Assembly: GCA_001781445.1 (NCBI GenBank)
Contig: MFLB01000028.1
Location: forward strand, 1 to 6,121
DNA length: 6,121 nt
Direction: 5' to 3'
DNA from: Candidatus Kaiserbacteria bacterium RIFCSPHIGHO2_01_FULL_58_22
GTDB lineage: Bacteria; Patescibacteriota; Minisyncoccia; Phycocordibacterales; UBA2100
This document shows positions 1 through 5,549 of this stretch, in pieces. Every line of letters starts with the position of its first letter. Positions within the stretch are counted from its first letter, which is position 1. The notes under the pieces are model-generated. The model had not been told where the DNA came from, made no database searches, and saw nothing but the letters and a program-made list of their open reading frames with translations. A program made the position numbers and the translations under genes.

Positions 1-432
1 CGCGATGGATGCCGGCGAGACGCCATGCTTCGTAAGATATTCGTAGAGCGCGTTCGTATAAAAGGTCCCCTGCGAATGTCCGACGAGCAGGATTTTCTGC
101 GTCGTTACTTGCGGATGGATTTGGATGAGGATGGTTTTGAGATCGAAGTCTGAGATCGATGAACCGAAAGTCTGCGCGATAGATTGAAGGATGTCAGCGC
201 CTCCGGCGAGATGTGATTCGTTGTAGCCGTTGATGAACTTGATATCTTTTCTTCCAGTCTTGATTTCGTACACACCGCCAAGCAAACCGGTATCGTCCTT
301 GGCGTTTCCCTTGCTCGTTAGAATCCCATTTACATAAATTACCGTTGCTCCCTCAGAAATGCATGAGGCAAAACTCAGAACTGGCGCAATGAGGATTCCT
401 GCAACAACAACTAATCCTAATGCGCGTTCCAT
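1..432 (-). CDS. Secreted alpha/beta hydrolase, 5' part (truncated by window edge)
   Basis: The frame is open for 144 codons from ATG at 432-430 to the window edge, so the C-terminus is missing. Residues 1-24 form a hydrophobic signal segment (MERALGLVVVAGILIAPVLS then FASC). The FASC sequence is a poor lipobox because Phe occupies position -3, so either signal peptidase I cleavage or lipidation is possible. A beta strand VIYVNGI (residues 31-37) is followed by a nucleophile elbow, ILLVGHSQG (residues 114-122), with Ser120 as the likely catalytic serine. GxSxG after a hydrophobic strand is the hallmark of alpha/beta hydrolases such as lipases, esterases and related enzymes. The acid and His of the triad should lie beyond the window. 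The substrate cannot be told. The gene starts 14 nt after the stop of the membrane protein gene at 447-1043 and is probably co-transcribed with it. No clear Shine-Dalgarno precedes the ATG. The fold is fairly sure; the specific function is unknown. Confidence 0.8.
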   Translation of the reverse strand, partial: MERALGLVVVAGILIAPVLSFASCISEGATVIYVNGILTSKGNAKDDTGLLGGVYEIKTGRKDIKFINGYNESHLAGGADILQSIAQTFGSSISDFDLKTILIQIHPQVTTQKILLVGHSQGTFYTNALYEYLTKHGVSPASIA

Positions 433-446
433 TTCACAATCGCGAC

Positions 447-1043
447 TCAGGACGTCGGGTCGCAGTTATCGTCTTCCAACAACGAAAATGATGTCTGGTA
501 CTTACTAAGTTCTTCGTATTTCTTAGTCCTCATAGAAGTATTTAGCATAGACTCTCTCACCTCTTCGCGTATCTCCGACCATTTACTAATTGATGTTTGC
601 GAAACATTTTCAAGAATACATCTCAGCGATCTTTCTTCTTGCTGGCTCGCGGCAATCCATGTACCAGAATTTGTTACTTGTGTTAGGCCTTGTTGCAAGG
701 CTTTTGCATACTGCAATGTAGCGGCGCGGATTTTTATGTCATTCGGATACTTCTCAAAAATCGCGAACTCGACGTCGTCGCGAATGCCGTTGCCGTTTGC
801 GTCTATTCCCTCTATTGTCGCGTCAACCTGCGCCAGATCGGGCGGAGGCGGCAAGTGCTTCCCGTCGACATCATCCATCGTCAGGCGCTCGGCATGGATG
901 TTCTCAACCGCCACCCGTGTTTCGTCTTCGGCGACCAGAACGAAGGCCCGGTAGACGACCAGCGCGATATAGAGAACCGCGAGCGCGAGGAGCGGCCAGC
1001 GGACCCATCGCCAGATGGTCCGCGCGACTGCCGCAAAGTTCAT
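447..1043 (-). CDS. Single-pass membrane protein with EF-hand-like calcium loop (hypothetical)
   Basis: This is a 198-residue protein. A basic N-terminus (R8, R12, R15) precedes one hydrophobic segment at about residues 16-37, which suggests an inside-out anchor with the rest outside the membrane. Residues 65-68 are a run of four prolines. Residues 81-92 (DANGNGIRDDVE) place Asp/Asn at loop positions 1, 3 and 5, Gly at 6, Asp at 9 and Glu at 12, which matches an EF-hand or dockerin-type calcium-binding loop. The rest is predicted mostly helical and charged, with Cys142 and Cys193 as the only cysteines, which could form a disulfide. I do not recognise a named family. It lies 14 nt upstream of the secreted hydrolase gene on the same strand, so the two may act together at the cell surface. 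The C-terminal half (about 450-760) is visibly more AT-rich than the N-terminal half. The start is supported by the following membrane anchor and by the extended -10 just upstream. Confidence 0.75.
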   Translation of the reverse strand: MNFAAVARTIWRWVRWPLLALAVLYIALVVYRAFVLVAEDETRVAVENIHAERLTMDDVDGKHLPPPPDLAQVDATIEGIDANGNGIRDDVEFAIFEKYPNDIKIRAATLQYAKALQQGLTQVTNSGTWIAASQQEERSLRCILENVSQTSISKWSEIREEVRESMLNTSMRTKKYEELSKYQTSFSLLEDDNCDPTS

Positions 1044-1050
1044 GAATCAG

Positions 1051-1059
1051 ATTCTATCA
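1051..1059 (-). promoter_or_regulatory. Candidate extended -10 promoter for the 1043-1 operon
   Basis: On the minus strand the sequence reads TGATAGAAT, that is TGn followed by TAGAAT (5 of 6 to TATAAT). The expected transcription start would fall at about 1044, one base before the ATG at 1043, so the message would be leaderless. This agrees with the absence of a Shine-Dalgarno sequence close to the ATG: a GGGAG lies about 16 nt away, too far to be typical. No convincing -35 is visible. Confidence 0.35.
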
Positions 1060-1101
1060 CTCCCTTTCACAGCCACTCCCCTTTTCCCCACCTTCCGAGA
1101 A

Positions 1102-1124
1102 AGACGAAGGACGGTCCTTCGTCT
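1102..1124 (+). repeat. Palindrome copy 1 (central G)
   Basis: This is a perfect 23-nt palindrome: the arm AGACGAAGGAC, one central base (G at 1113) and the exact reverse complement of the arm. The right flank is AGC, shared with copies 4 and 5. Its right end overlaps the transposase stop codon (minus-strand TAG at 1125-1123). Confidence 0.95.
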
Positions 1125-1872
1125 AGCTTGCCGAGACGAAGGACCGTCCTTCGTCTTTGCTGTCTGTGGTGTCTGTGGTGTCTGTGTCGAAAGTCTCGTA
1201 GAGGACCTTTCCCCGCACGTAATCCGCGAGCAGGCCTTCGAGGTCGCTCGCCTTGTCGAGGAGTCCATCGGCCTCCTCGTACGCGAGGATGGCGCGCTCG
1301 GGCCGCTCGCCCACATAGTAGTCGTAGAAGCTCGAATAGCGGTAGTTCCGGAGCGCTTCCGTCGCCCGGGCAAGGTCTGAAATACCCTTCTCCTGCCACT
1401 TCGGATCGGTGAGAGCAACCGGATTCAGGTGCACATATGGGAAAATCCATTTGAAATATGGGTCGGTATCGAGGTGACTACTCTTGAAGCGGCCCTGGAA
1501 CAGCGTGCCACTGTGGCCGTACTTGAGGTTGAAATACATGGAATACCCCGTACACACCTTTCTCATGTAGCGCGTTATCCCCTCCTCGGATTTTTGGCGC
1601 AGAATCAGGTGAAAATGATTGGGAAGGAGCGAATATCCAAGGACGTCGACCATGGAGCGGTCCACCTCCTGCGAAAAGACGAAGGACCGTCCTTCGTCTG
1701 TGCGGCCTTTGAGGACGTCGCGAACGTCGATCGCCCGGCCCGCATTCCCTAGGTAGAGCAACGCAAGAATGCGTTCGTAATCACGTTCCTCAAGGAAAAT
1801 TGGGATTTTATGGGCCGCCCGATTGTACACATGATACGTTTCGCCGATAGCGAGGGGCGTCTGCCTTAACAT
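1123..1872 (-). CDS. REP-associated tyrosine transposase (Y1, HUH family), RAYT-like
   Basis: This 249-residue single-strand DNA transposase belongs to the Y1 superfamily. The HUH metal-binding motif is HFH in LLPNHFHLIL (His86, His88). The family signature GTLFQGRFKSS lies at residues 122-132. The catalytic tyrosine is most likely Tyr146 in FPYVHLNPV, 58 residues after the HUH motif, as in RAYT proteins whose YIxxNPV motif holds the nucleophile. A second conserved block, YRYSSFYDYY, is at 177-186. The core therefore looks intact. Two segments look foreign to the family. Residues 58-66 (TDEGRSFVF) are encoded by palindrome copy 3. The tail from about 229 is a short Thr/Asp repeat, then DEGRSFV from copy 2, and a stop made with copy 1. 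The start codon lies 11 nt from palindrome copy 4, has no Shine-Dalgarno, and follows a possible leaderless promoter. The likely role is mobilising the flanking palindromes. Whether the inserted residues impair activity is unknown. Confidence 0.88.
   Translation of the reverse strand: MLRQTPLAIGETYHVYNRAAHKIPIFLEERDYERILALLYLGNAGRAIDVRDVLKGRTDEGRSFVFSQEVDRSMVDVLGYSLLPNHFHLILRQKSEEGITRYMRKVCTGYSMYFNLKYGHSGTLFQGRFKSSHLDTDPYFKWIFPYVHLNPVALTDPKWQEKGISDLARATEALRNYRYSSFYDYYVGERPERAILAYEEADGLLDKASDLEGLLADYVRGKVLYETFDTDTTDTTDSKDEGRSFVSAS
1134..1156 (-). repeat. Palindrome copy 2 (central C)
   Basis: It has the same 11-1-11 palindrome with central C at 1145, so it is in the opposite sense to copy 1. 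It lies wholly within the transposase reading frame and encodes DEGRSFV (residues 240-246). Confidence 0.95.
1161..1187 (-). repeat. 9-bp tandem repeat, three units
   Basis: There are three units of TGTCTGTGG on the plus strand, the last differing at its final base. In the transposase frame they encode a Thr/Asp run (about residues 229-237) just before the DEGRSFV tail. They lie immediately beside palindrome copy 2, outside the conserved transposase domain, and probably arose by slippage. Confidence 0.85.
1677..1699 (-). repeat. Palindrome copy 3, inside the transposase gene
   Basis: This is an exact 11-1-11 copy with central C at 1688, lying wholly within the transposase coding sequence. 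It is read as DEGRSFV (residues 59-65), the same frame as copy 2. It is a solo copy with no partner palindrome adjacent. It falls in the segment before the strand that carries the HUH motif, where a surface loop would tolerate insertion. Confidence 0.95.
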
Positions 1873-1878
1873 GGAAGA

Positions 1879-1907
1879 ATTTTAGACGAAGGACGGTCCT
1901 TCGTCTA
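1879..1907 (-). promoter_or_regulatory. Candidate transposase promoter built from palindrome copy 4
   Basis: On the minus strand a -35-like TAGACG (1907-1902, 4 of 6 to TTGACA) and a -10-like TAAAAT (1884-1879, 5 of 6) are separated by exactly 17 bp, almost all of which is the palindrome. The start would be near 1872, the A of the ATG, giving a leaderless message. This agrees with the lack of a Shine-Dalgarno. It is a prediction from spacing and motif only. Confidence 0.35.
1884..1906 (+). repeat. Palindrome copy 4 (central G)
   Basis: This is an exact 11-1-11 copy with central G at 1895 and right flank AGC. It ends 11 nt before the transposase ATG (on the minus strand) and overlaps the candidate promoter of that gene. 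Confidence 0.95.
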
Positions 1908-1911
1908 GCTC

Positions 1912-1931
1912 CGAAGGACCGTCCTTCGTCT
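1912..1931 (-). repeat. Palindrome copy 5, truncated
   Basis: The left arm keeps only CGAAGGAC (1912-1919), the centre is C at 1920, and the right arm is complete (1921-1931). Eight base pairs of stem remain. The right flank is AGC, as in copies 1 and 4. The lost bases lie between short GA repeats, which suggests a slippage deletion. Confidence 0.9.
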
Positions 1932-1951
1932 AGCCCCTCGCATATACGGCA

Positions 1952-1980
1952 AAACCCCCTCACGGAGGGTGAGGGGGTTT
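1952..1980 (-). terminator. Intrinsic terminator of the surface-protein gene
   Basis: This is a perfect 12-bp stem (AAACCCCCTCAC pairing with GTGAGGGGGTTT) with a 5-nt loop (1964-1968). Read on the minus strand it ends in TTTTGCC. It lies 57 nt past the stop codon of the gene at 2038-5376 and before the transposase unit. The stem is symmetrical and could also act on the plus strand, but no plus-strand gene enters it. Confidence 0.8.
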
Positions 1981-2001
1981 GCTTGTTGGGCCGAATCCCA
2001 A

Positions 2002-2023
2002 CCGGAGTTCTCCGGAGAGAACT
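2002..2023 (-). repeat. Overlapping small inverted repeats after the surface-protein gene
   Basis: CCGGAG/CTCCGG (2002-2007 with 2010-2015) overlaps AGTTCTC/GAGAACT (2006-2012 with 2017-2023, loop CGGA). Only one can form at a time. They lie between the stop codon and the main terminator and have no T-tract, so a role in mRNA 3'-end stability is possible but unproven. Confidence 0.45.
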
Positions 2024-2037
2024 GTGCTGAATGAGGA

Positions 2038-5000
2038 CTACGGAGTACACGTCGTCGCCGTGCCGAACTGGCAGGAGCGCGTGTCGTTGTCCAAGTCCTT
2101 CAAGAGGTAGCCGTTCGTCCAGTCGGTCGTCGCGGTCGTGTGGCTCGTGTTCGAGCGGTCGGACCAGACGATGTTGTCTCCCGAGTGGAGGTTGGCTGCC
2201 GAGTTGTTCGTGACAACATCGGTGTCCTCGGCGAAGTAGATGGTGAGCTGATCGCCCGCATCACCCCAGCCGGTAACCGTGTCCGCACGGAGCTCGTAGG
2301 TCTTCGAGCCGCCCGCGCCGACCTGTTCGGCCTCGCCGTCGGTGCAGCTCGCATCGGGACAGATGGAGAGCGTGCCCGTGTCGGCGTCCGCCGTGTTGTC
2401 GTTGATGGCAACCGCGGTGCCGGTAACGTCGTAGAGCGTGAAGCCCGAGACTACGACGCCAGAAGTCGTCACCGTGAACGAGAGCTCGCGCCAGTCTATG
2501 GAACCGGCAGAGTCAGCCGCAACGCTGAAGCGGTAGAGCCCGATGTTCGTGGTAACGGTGTTCGTGGTGTAGCCCGTCGTGAGACGCGCGATCGTCGGGA
2601 TGGACTTCTTGACGTACTTCGAGCCATACCCGGAGTTCGCGGCGGAGTTGACGTCGGCGCTTGCCGCCTCCGTGTCCGAAGAGCCCGCCGAGTCGAGGGC
2701 CTTGAAGCCTTCGTCGGCGTCGATGAGAACCGATATCGCGGCGCCCGAGTGCGCGCCCGAGCTGACGGTCGGAACGTCTACGTAGACGTCGAGGTCAGCC
2801 GAGTCGTTGAGCGGGACGTACAGCGAGAGACCGGTGAAGGTCGCCGTCGCGTGCGCCTCGTTGCCCGTCGAGAGAGCCTGCGAGACGGTCTGCTCGGCGC
2901 CCGCCGAGTTCTTGTACTTCAGGGTTACGCTCGCCACCGACGTAGCGGCGTCGTTCGGAACCTTGATCTTGAGCTCCTGCACCGTGAAGGTCGAGTTCGC
3001 GCCGTGGAAGTCGAACTTGCCGACGTGCACGTTGGACGTGCCCGCAATGACGTTCGAATTGACCGGCGTGCCCGCGTCGCGGGTGACAGTGAGCGTGCCC
3101 GAGCCGATGGTGATGGTCTGGAGCGCCTGGTCGGAACCGATCGTTACCGACTGACCCGTAACGGCGCCCGTACCGCCCGTCGTGCTGTCGAGCGTAGCGA
3201 TCCACGGACCGCTGTTCGCGCCCGACTTGATGTTGCCGTAGACGTCTATGACCTTCGTCTGCGAAGAGCCCATCGCTACGTTGACGGAGAAGGTGTTGTC
3301 GGCGGTGTCGCCGCTCGAAGGCGAGGACTTCGCCGTGCCGATCTGCGCGCCCGTCGCGTTGTCGACGAGGCGGAGGTCGGTGATCGAAGCCGCTTCGGCC
3401 GCCGAGAGGTTGATGACTATCGTGTTGACGTTGACGCCTTCCGTCGAGCCAGTCGAGAGCGTGAAGCTCCCCAGCTTGGCGTTGTTGGCGCCCGCGACGA
3501 TGGTCTGGTTGCCGTAACCGGAGGCCTTCGTGCCAGTGATGGTCGAAGACGTAACGGTGCGGCTGTTGCCCTCGACCTCGCTTATCGCGGAGGTGAGGCG
3601 GTCGCCGGAAGCGATGCCTTCCGTGTCGGCCGTGGCGATGGATACGCCTACGTCGACGACGTCGGCGCTGGCGTAGTTCACGCCGGCGCTCGTTTTGGCG
3701 TCGCCGTAGACTTCCACGACGTGCGTCTTGCCGGGCTCGAGAATCATCGAGGAGCCGAGCGAGAAGGTCGTGCCAGTGTCGGCCGAAACATCCGCCGTGG
3801 AGCCGACCTGGACGCCGTCGAGCATGATGCGGACGTTGTCCATGGTGTCGGTCGCGAGTACGGAGTCGTCGACATCGACGGTGATCTGCTCGATCTTGAG
3901 CCTATCGCCCGCCGCGCGGAACTCGAAGCGGCTCCACAGAACGCCCGTGGAAGCCACCGCGACGTTTTCCGTCGGCGAGGTGTTGGCCTTCGTCACCGAG
4001 AGGCTTACGCCTTCGACGGTGTTGGCCGTCACGGCGGTCGGCGCATCCGGCTTAAGCGGCTGATTCAGCTCGCTGTCAACCAAGAGGATGTCCGTGCCGC
4101 GGCGAACCTGGAAGTCGAAGGTCTCGCCCGAGGTGCCGAGGATGTCGCCGACAAGGCGGACCTCGTTGGCGCCTGTTTCAAGGCGAAGCGGGTTGCCCGA
4201 GAGATCGAAGACGATCTTGTCGTTTACGAGCGAGCCTGTCGCGACCTGGTTGCCCTTGATGAGAAGCTTGATGTTCGTGAAGTCGCCGTCCTTGGTGGAA
4301 CCGCGGTTCTCGAACTGGATCGAGTGGAGCCAGGAGGCGCGGTTGTTGACCGTGAGCGTCGCCTGGAAGAGCGTTACGTCGTTCGAAGGAGCGAACGTGC
4401 CGTTCGAGGGCGTCACCGTGCCCCACGTCGCCGTCGCGATGGTCGCGTTGGAGATGAGGTGGAGGTTGCCCGAGATCGGGAGTACGACGCTCGTATCGAG
4501 CGGAGCCGAGGCGGTAACGCCCGTGAGCTGGACGCCCACCTGGTTGCCGTTCGTGGTGCCGATGTCTACGCGCACGGAGATAGAGATCGAGCCGCCCGCC
4601 GGAACCGTGAAGAGGCCTCCCGAGTCGTTGAAGCTGAAGTTGGAACTCGAGATGCCCGCCGGATCCGTGAGGCGCCTTGCGCCGTCGTAGAGGTAGACGT
4701 TGACGAAGTCGGAGTCGGTCGAGACGCCGATGCGCTTGAACGCGAGATTCGTCACGTTGACCGCCGCGCCAGTGCCGTTCGTGAAGGTGAACTTCGCGAG
4801 GTTCGCGATACCCTGGCTCTTGACGATGGTGCTAGCCGCCGGGTTGTCGACAGCGAGCTGGACGCGCAGACCTCCGCCTATCGGAACCGGAGCGGGGCCT
4901 GGGCCCGGGGGGGTTACCGGACCGGGCACGCAGAGACTGTTGGCCTTCGCGCGCGAGATCGGGCCCCAGTAGCCGGCCGTCGGCGTGATGCCGTACTTTT

Positions 5001-5376
5001 GCTGGAACTTCGAGACCGCGGCGCGAGTGAGTCCACCGAAGTAGCTTGTCTCGTTACCGGGAGAACCTGCGCCAGTCGTCGCCAGCTGTGTGCCATCGAC
5101 GCTGTTCAGGAATTTTTGAATCCACATCACTTCACCTCCGCTGTTGCCCAACGAGTGGTTGCGGGTGAAGGTGTAGCAGGCAAGTCCCCCTGTCTGCTGG
5201 GAACCCGTGCCACCCTGAAGAGCGGCGATTTGTGCGAGCAGTTGATTGATCATCGCCTGAAGGTCCGCGATCGTCTGCGCCTTCGCCGGCGTGGCGAAGG
5301 AGAACGAGAGCGCGAGCACCAAGCCGATGCCGATCGCGACTGCCGCAACGTGTTTCGTTGCTAATGCTTTACTCAT
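2038..5376 (-). CDS. Large secreted surface protein: peptidoglycan-binding domain plus stacked beta-sandwich modules
   Basis: This is an 1112-residue exported protein. Residues 1-33 form a signal peptide with an AKA cleavage site before Gln34. Residues 35-54 (IADLQAMINQLLAQIAALQ) have coiled-coil spacing. Residues 67-149 resemble a PG_binding_1 domain (VMWIQKFLN, then SYFGGLTRAAVSKFQQKYGI, then GYWGPISRAKANSLC), bracketed by Cys67 and Cys149, a likely disulfide. A Pro/Gly linker (150-169) leads to about six modules of 140-165 residues, starting near 169, 313, 456, 609, 758 and 926. These show recurring features: an alternating hydrophobic strand, 'LxxFxF', 'V.nv.l..dg..v', and a closing 'vDvyg.i' strand. 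The end has WSDRSNTSH and DWTNGYLLKDL (1071-1095), a motif I associate with Parcubacteria surface proteins, then a Cys-containing tail (Cys1102, Cys1110). The protein is probably wall-attached through the N-terminal domain and displays the modules outside. Adhesion, S-layer-like coat and pilus-like roles all remain possible. The first Met is the start because the signal peptide follows it directly. A GGAG lies 18 nt upstream, too far for normal initiation. Confidence 0.85.
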   Translation of the reverse strand: MSKALATKHVAAVAIGIGLVLALSFSFATPAKAQTIADLQAMINQLLAQIAALQGGTGSQQTGGLACYTFTRNHSLGNSGGEVMWIQKFLNSVDGTQLATTGAGSPGNETSYFGGLTRAAVSKFQQKYGITPTAGYWGPISRAKANSLCVPGPVTPPGPGPAPVPIGGGLRVQLAVDNPAASTIVKSQGIANLAKFTFTNGTGAAVNVTNLAFKRIGVSTDSDFVNVYLYDGARRLTDPAGISSSNFSFNDSGGLFTVPAGGSISISVRVDIGTTNGNQVGVQLTGVTASAPLDTSVVLPISGNLHLISNATIATATWGTVTPSNGTFAPSNDVTLFQATLTVNNRASWLHSIQFENRGSTKDGDFTNIKLLIKGNQVATGSLVNDKIVFDLSGNPLRLETGANEVRLVGDILGTSGETFDFQVRRGTDILLVDSELNQPLKPDAPTAVTANTVEGVSLSVTKANTSPTENVAVASTGVLWSRFEFRAAGDRLKIEQITVDVDDSVLATDTMDNVRIMLDGVQVGSTADVSADTGTTFSLGSSMILEPGKTHVVEVYGDAKTSAGVNYASADVVDVGVSIATADTEGIASGDRLTSAISEVEGNSRTVTSSTITGTKASGYGNQTIVAGANNAKLGSFTLSTGSTEGVNVNTIVINLSAAEAASITDLRLVDNATGAQIGTAKSSPSSGDTADNTFSVNVAMGSSQTKVIDVYGNIKSGANSGPWIATLDSTTGGTGAVTGQSVTIGSDQALQTITIGSGTLTVTRDAGTPVNSNVIAGTSNVHVGKFDFHGANSTFTVQELKIKVPNDAATSVASVTLKYKNSAGAEQTVSQALSTGNEAHATATFTGLSLYVPLNDSADLDVYVDVPTVSSGAHSGAAISVLIDADEGFKALDSAGSSDTEAASADVNSAANSGYGSKYVKKSIPTIARLTTGYTTNTVTTNIGLYRFSVAADSAGSIDWRELSFTVTTSGVVVSGFTLYDVTGTAVAINDNTADADTGTLSICPDASCTDGEAEQVGAGGSKTYELRADTVTGWGDAGDQLTIYFAEDTDVVTNNSAANLHSGDNIVWSDRSNTSHTTATTDWTNGYLLKDLDNDTRSCQFGTATTCTP
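4907..4913 (-). repeat. C7 homopolymer tract in the surface-protein linker
   Basis: Seven G on the plus strand (C7 in the coding strand) span codons 155-157 (Thr-Pro-Pro), just after the peptidoglycan-binding domain and before the first beta module. Slippage here would cut off all the displayed modules while leaving the export and anchor parts. Confidence 0.8.
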
Positions 5377-5425
5377 AAGTTTATATTGATCTTTCTCCAG
5401 CCCTTTCTTTTGGAAAGAGCGGGAT

Positions 5426-5458
5426 GCACACTCACCCTTTCGACGAGGAGTCGTGTGC
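5426..5458 (-). repeat. Inverted repeat in the surface-protein leader
   Basis: GCACAC (5426-5431) can pair with GTGTGC (5453-5458), and an inner CGAC (5441-5444) with GTCG (5450-5453). The two stems share a base and would compete or stack with a bulge. They lie 50-82 nt upstream of the surface-protein start codon, so they could form in its mRNA leader. Confidence 0.4.
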
Positions 5459-5513
5459 GTTTGTGTGTCTTCCTAATGACTAATAACTGAAGACAACTTA
5501 ATAATCGGGCTTT

Positions 5514-5538
5514 CGTCCACACTGAAGTGTGTCGGACG
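5514..5538. repeat. Hairpin with TGAA loop
   Basis: CACAC (5518-5522) pairs with GTGTG (5527-5531) around a TGAA loop. An outer CGTC/GACG (5514-5517 with 5535-5538) extends the stem past a TCG bulge. There is no T-tract, so it is not an obvious terminator. Confidence 0.5.
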
Positions 5539-5549
5539 TTCACCCTCAT

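Larger units (their letters stand above)
1102..1156 (+). repeat. Composite palindrome pair at the transposase 3' end (REPIN-like)
   Basis: Palindrome copies 1 (1102-1124) and 2 (1134-1156) are separated by 9 nt (AGCTTGCCG). They are exact reverse complements of each other, so a single strand could fold either into two short hairpins or into one 23-bp stem with a 9-nt loop. Copy 2 is translated as the transposase C-terminus and copy 1 contributes to its TAG stop codon. The direct counterpart of this pair lies at 1884-1931. Confidence 0.85.
1102..1931 (-). mobile_element. RAYT-like unit: Y1 transposase flanked by paired palindromic repeats
   Basis: The unit consists of a Y1/HUH transposase gene bounded by two composite repeats in the same orientation, at 1102-1156 (55 nt) and 1884-1931 (48 nt). 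Each composite is two copies of one palindrome in inverted orientation: the first has central G and the second central C on the plus strand. The two composites align along their whole length, with 2 nt and 5 nt missing in the second, so they are copies of one unit rather than independent hairpins. This is the known arrangement of REP/REPIN sequences around RAYT transposases (TnpA-REP), which process single-stranded hairpins. No target-site duplication and no IS-type terminal inverted repeats are evident. The exact mobile ends are inferred from the outermost palindromes. Confidence 0.7.
1884..1931 (+). repeat. Composite palindrome pair at the transposase 5' end (REPIN-like)
   Basis: Copy 4 (1884-1906) and truncated copy 5 (1912-1931) are joined by AGCTC. 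Compared with the pair at 1102-1156, the spacer and left arm have lost a TG and a 5-nt stretch (CCGAGACGAAGG has become CCGAAGG), giving 48 instead of 55 nt. Order and polarity are the same, so the two composites are direct repeats bracketing the transposase. Confidence 0.85.

Noticed and set aside
690..1412. Plus-strand open frames across the membrane-protein and transposase genes
   Set aside because: They are shadows. The stop-free palindromes at 1102-1156 help keep several frames open, producing recurrent RRTVLRL or DEGPSFV peptides.
1102..1931. CRISPR array
   Set aside because: The five repeats are perfect palindromes at irregular distances (9, 520, 184 and 5 nt apart), with a transposase gene between them and no uniform spacers.
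2140..5364. 1074-codon open frame on the plus strand, antisense to the surface-protein gene
   Set aside because: It is codon-for-codon in register with the real gene, so antisense stops would need sense codons TTA, CTA or TCA, which the gene avoids. The frame ends exactly at the TTA for Leu5. Its Arg/Val/Asp-rich product has no domain.
5381..5387. TATAAA just upstream of the surface-protein ATG as its -10
   Set aside because: The predicted start would fall inside the coding sequence, and there is no -35 at 16-18 bp.
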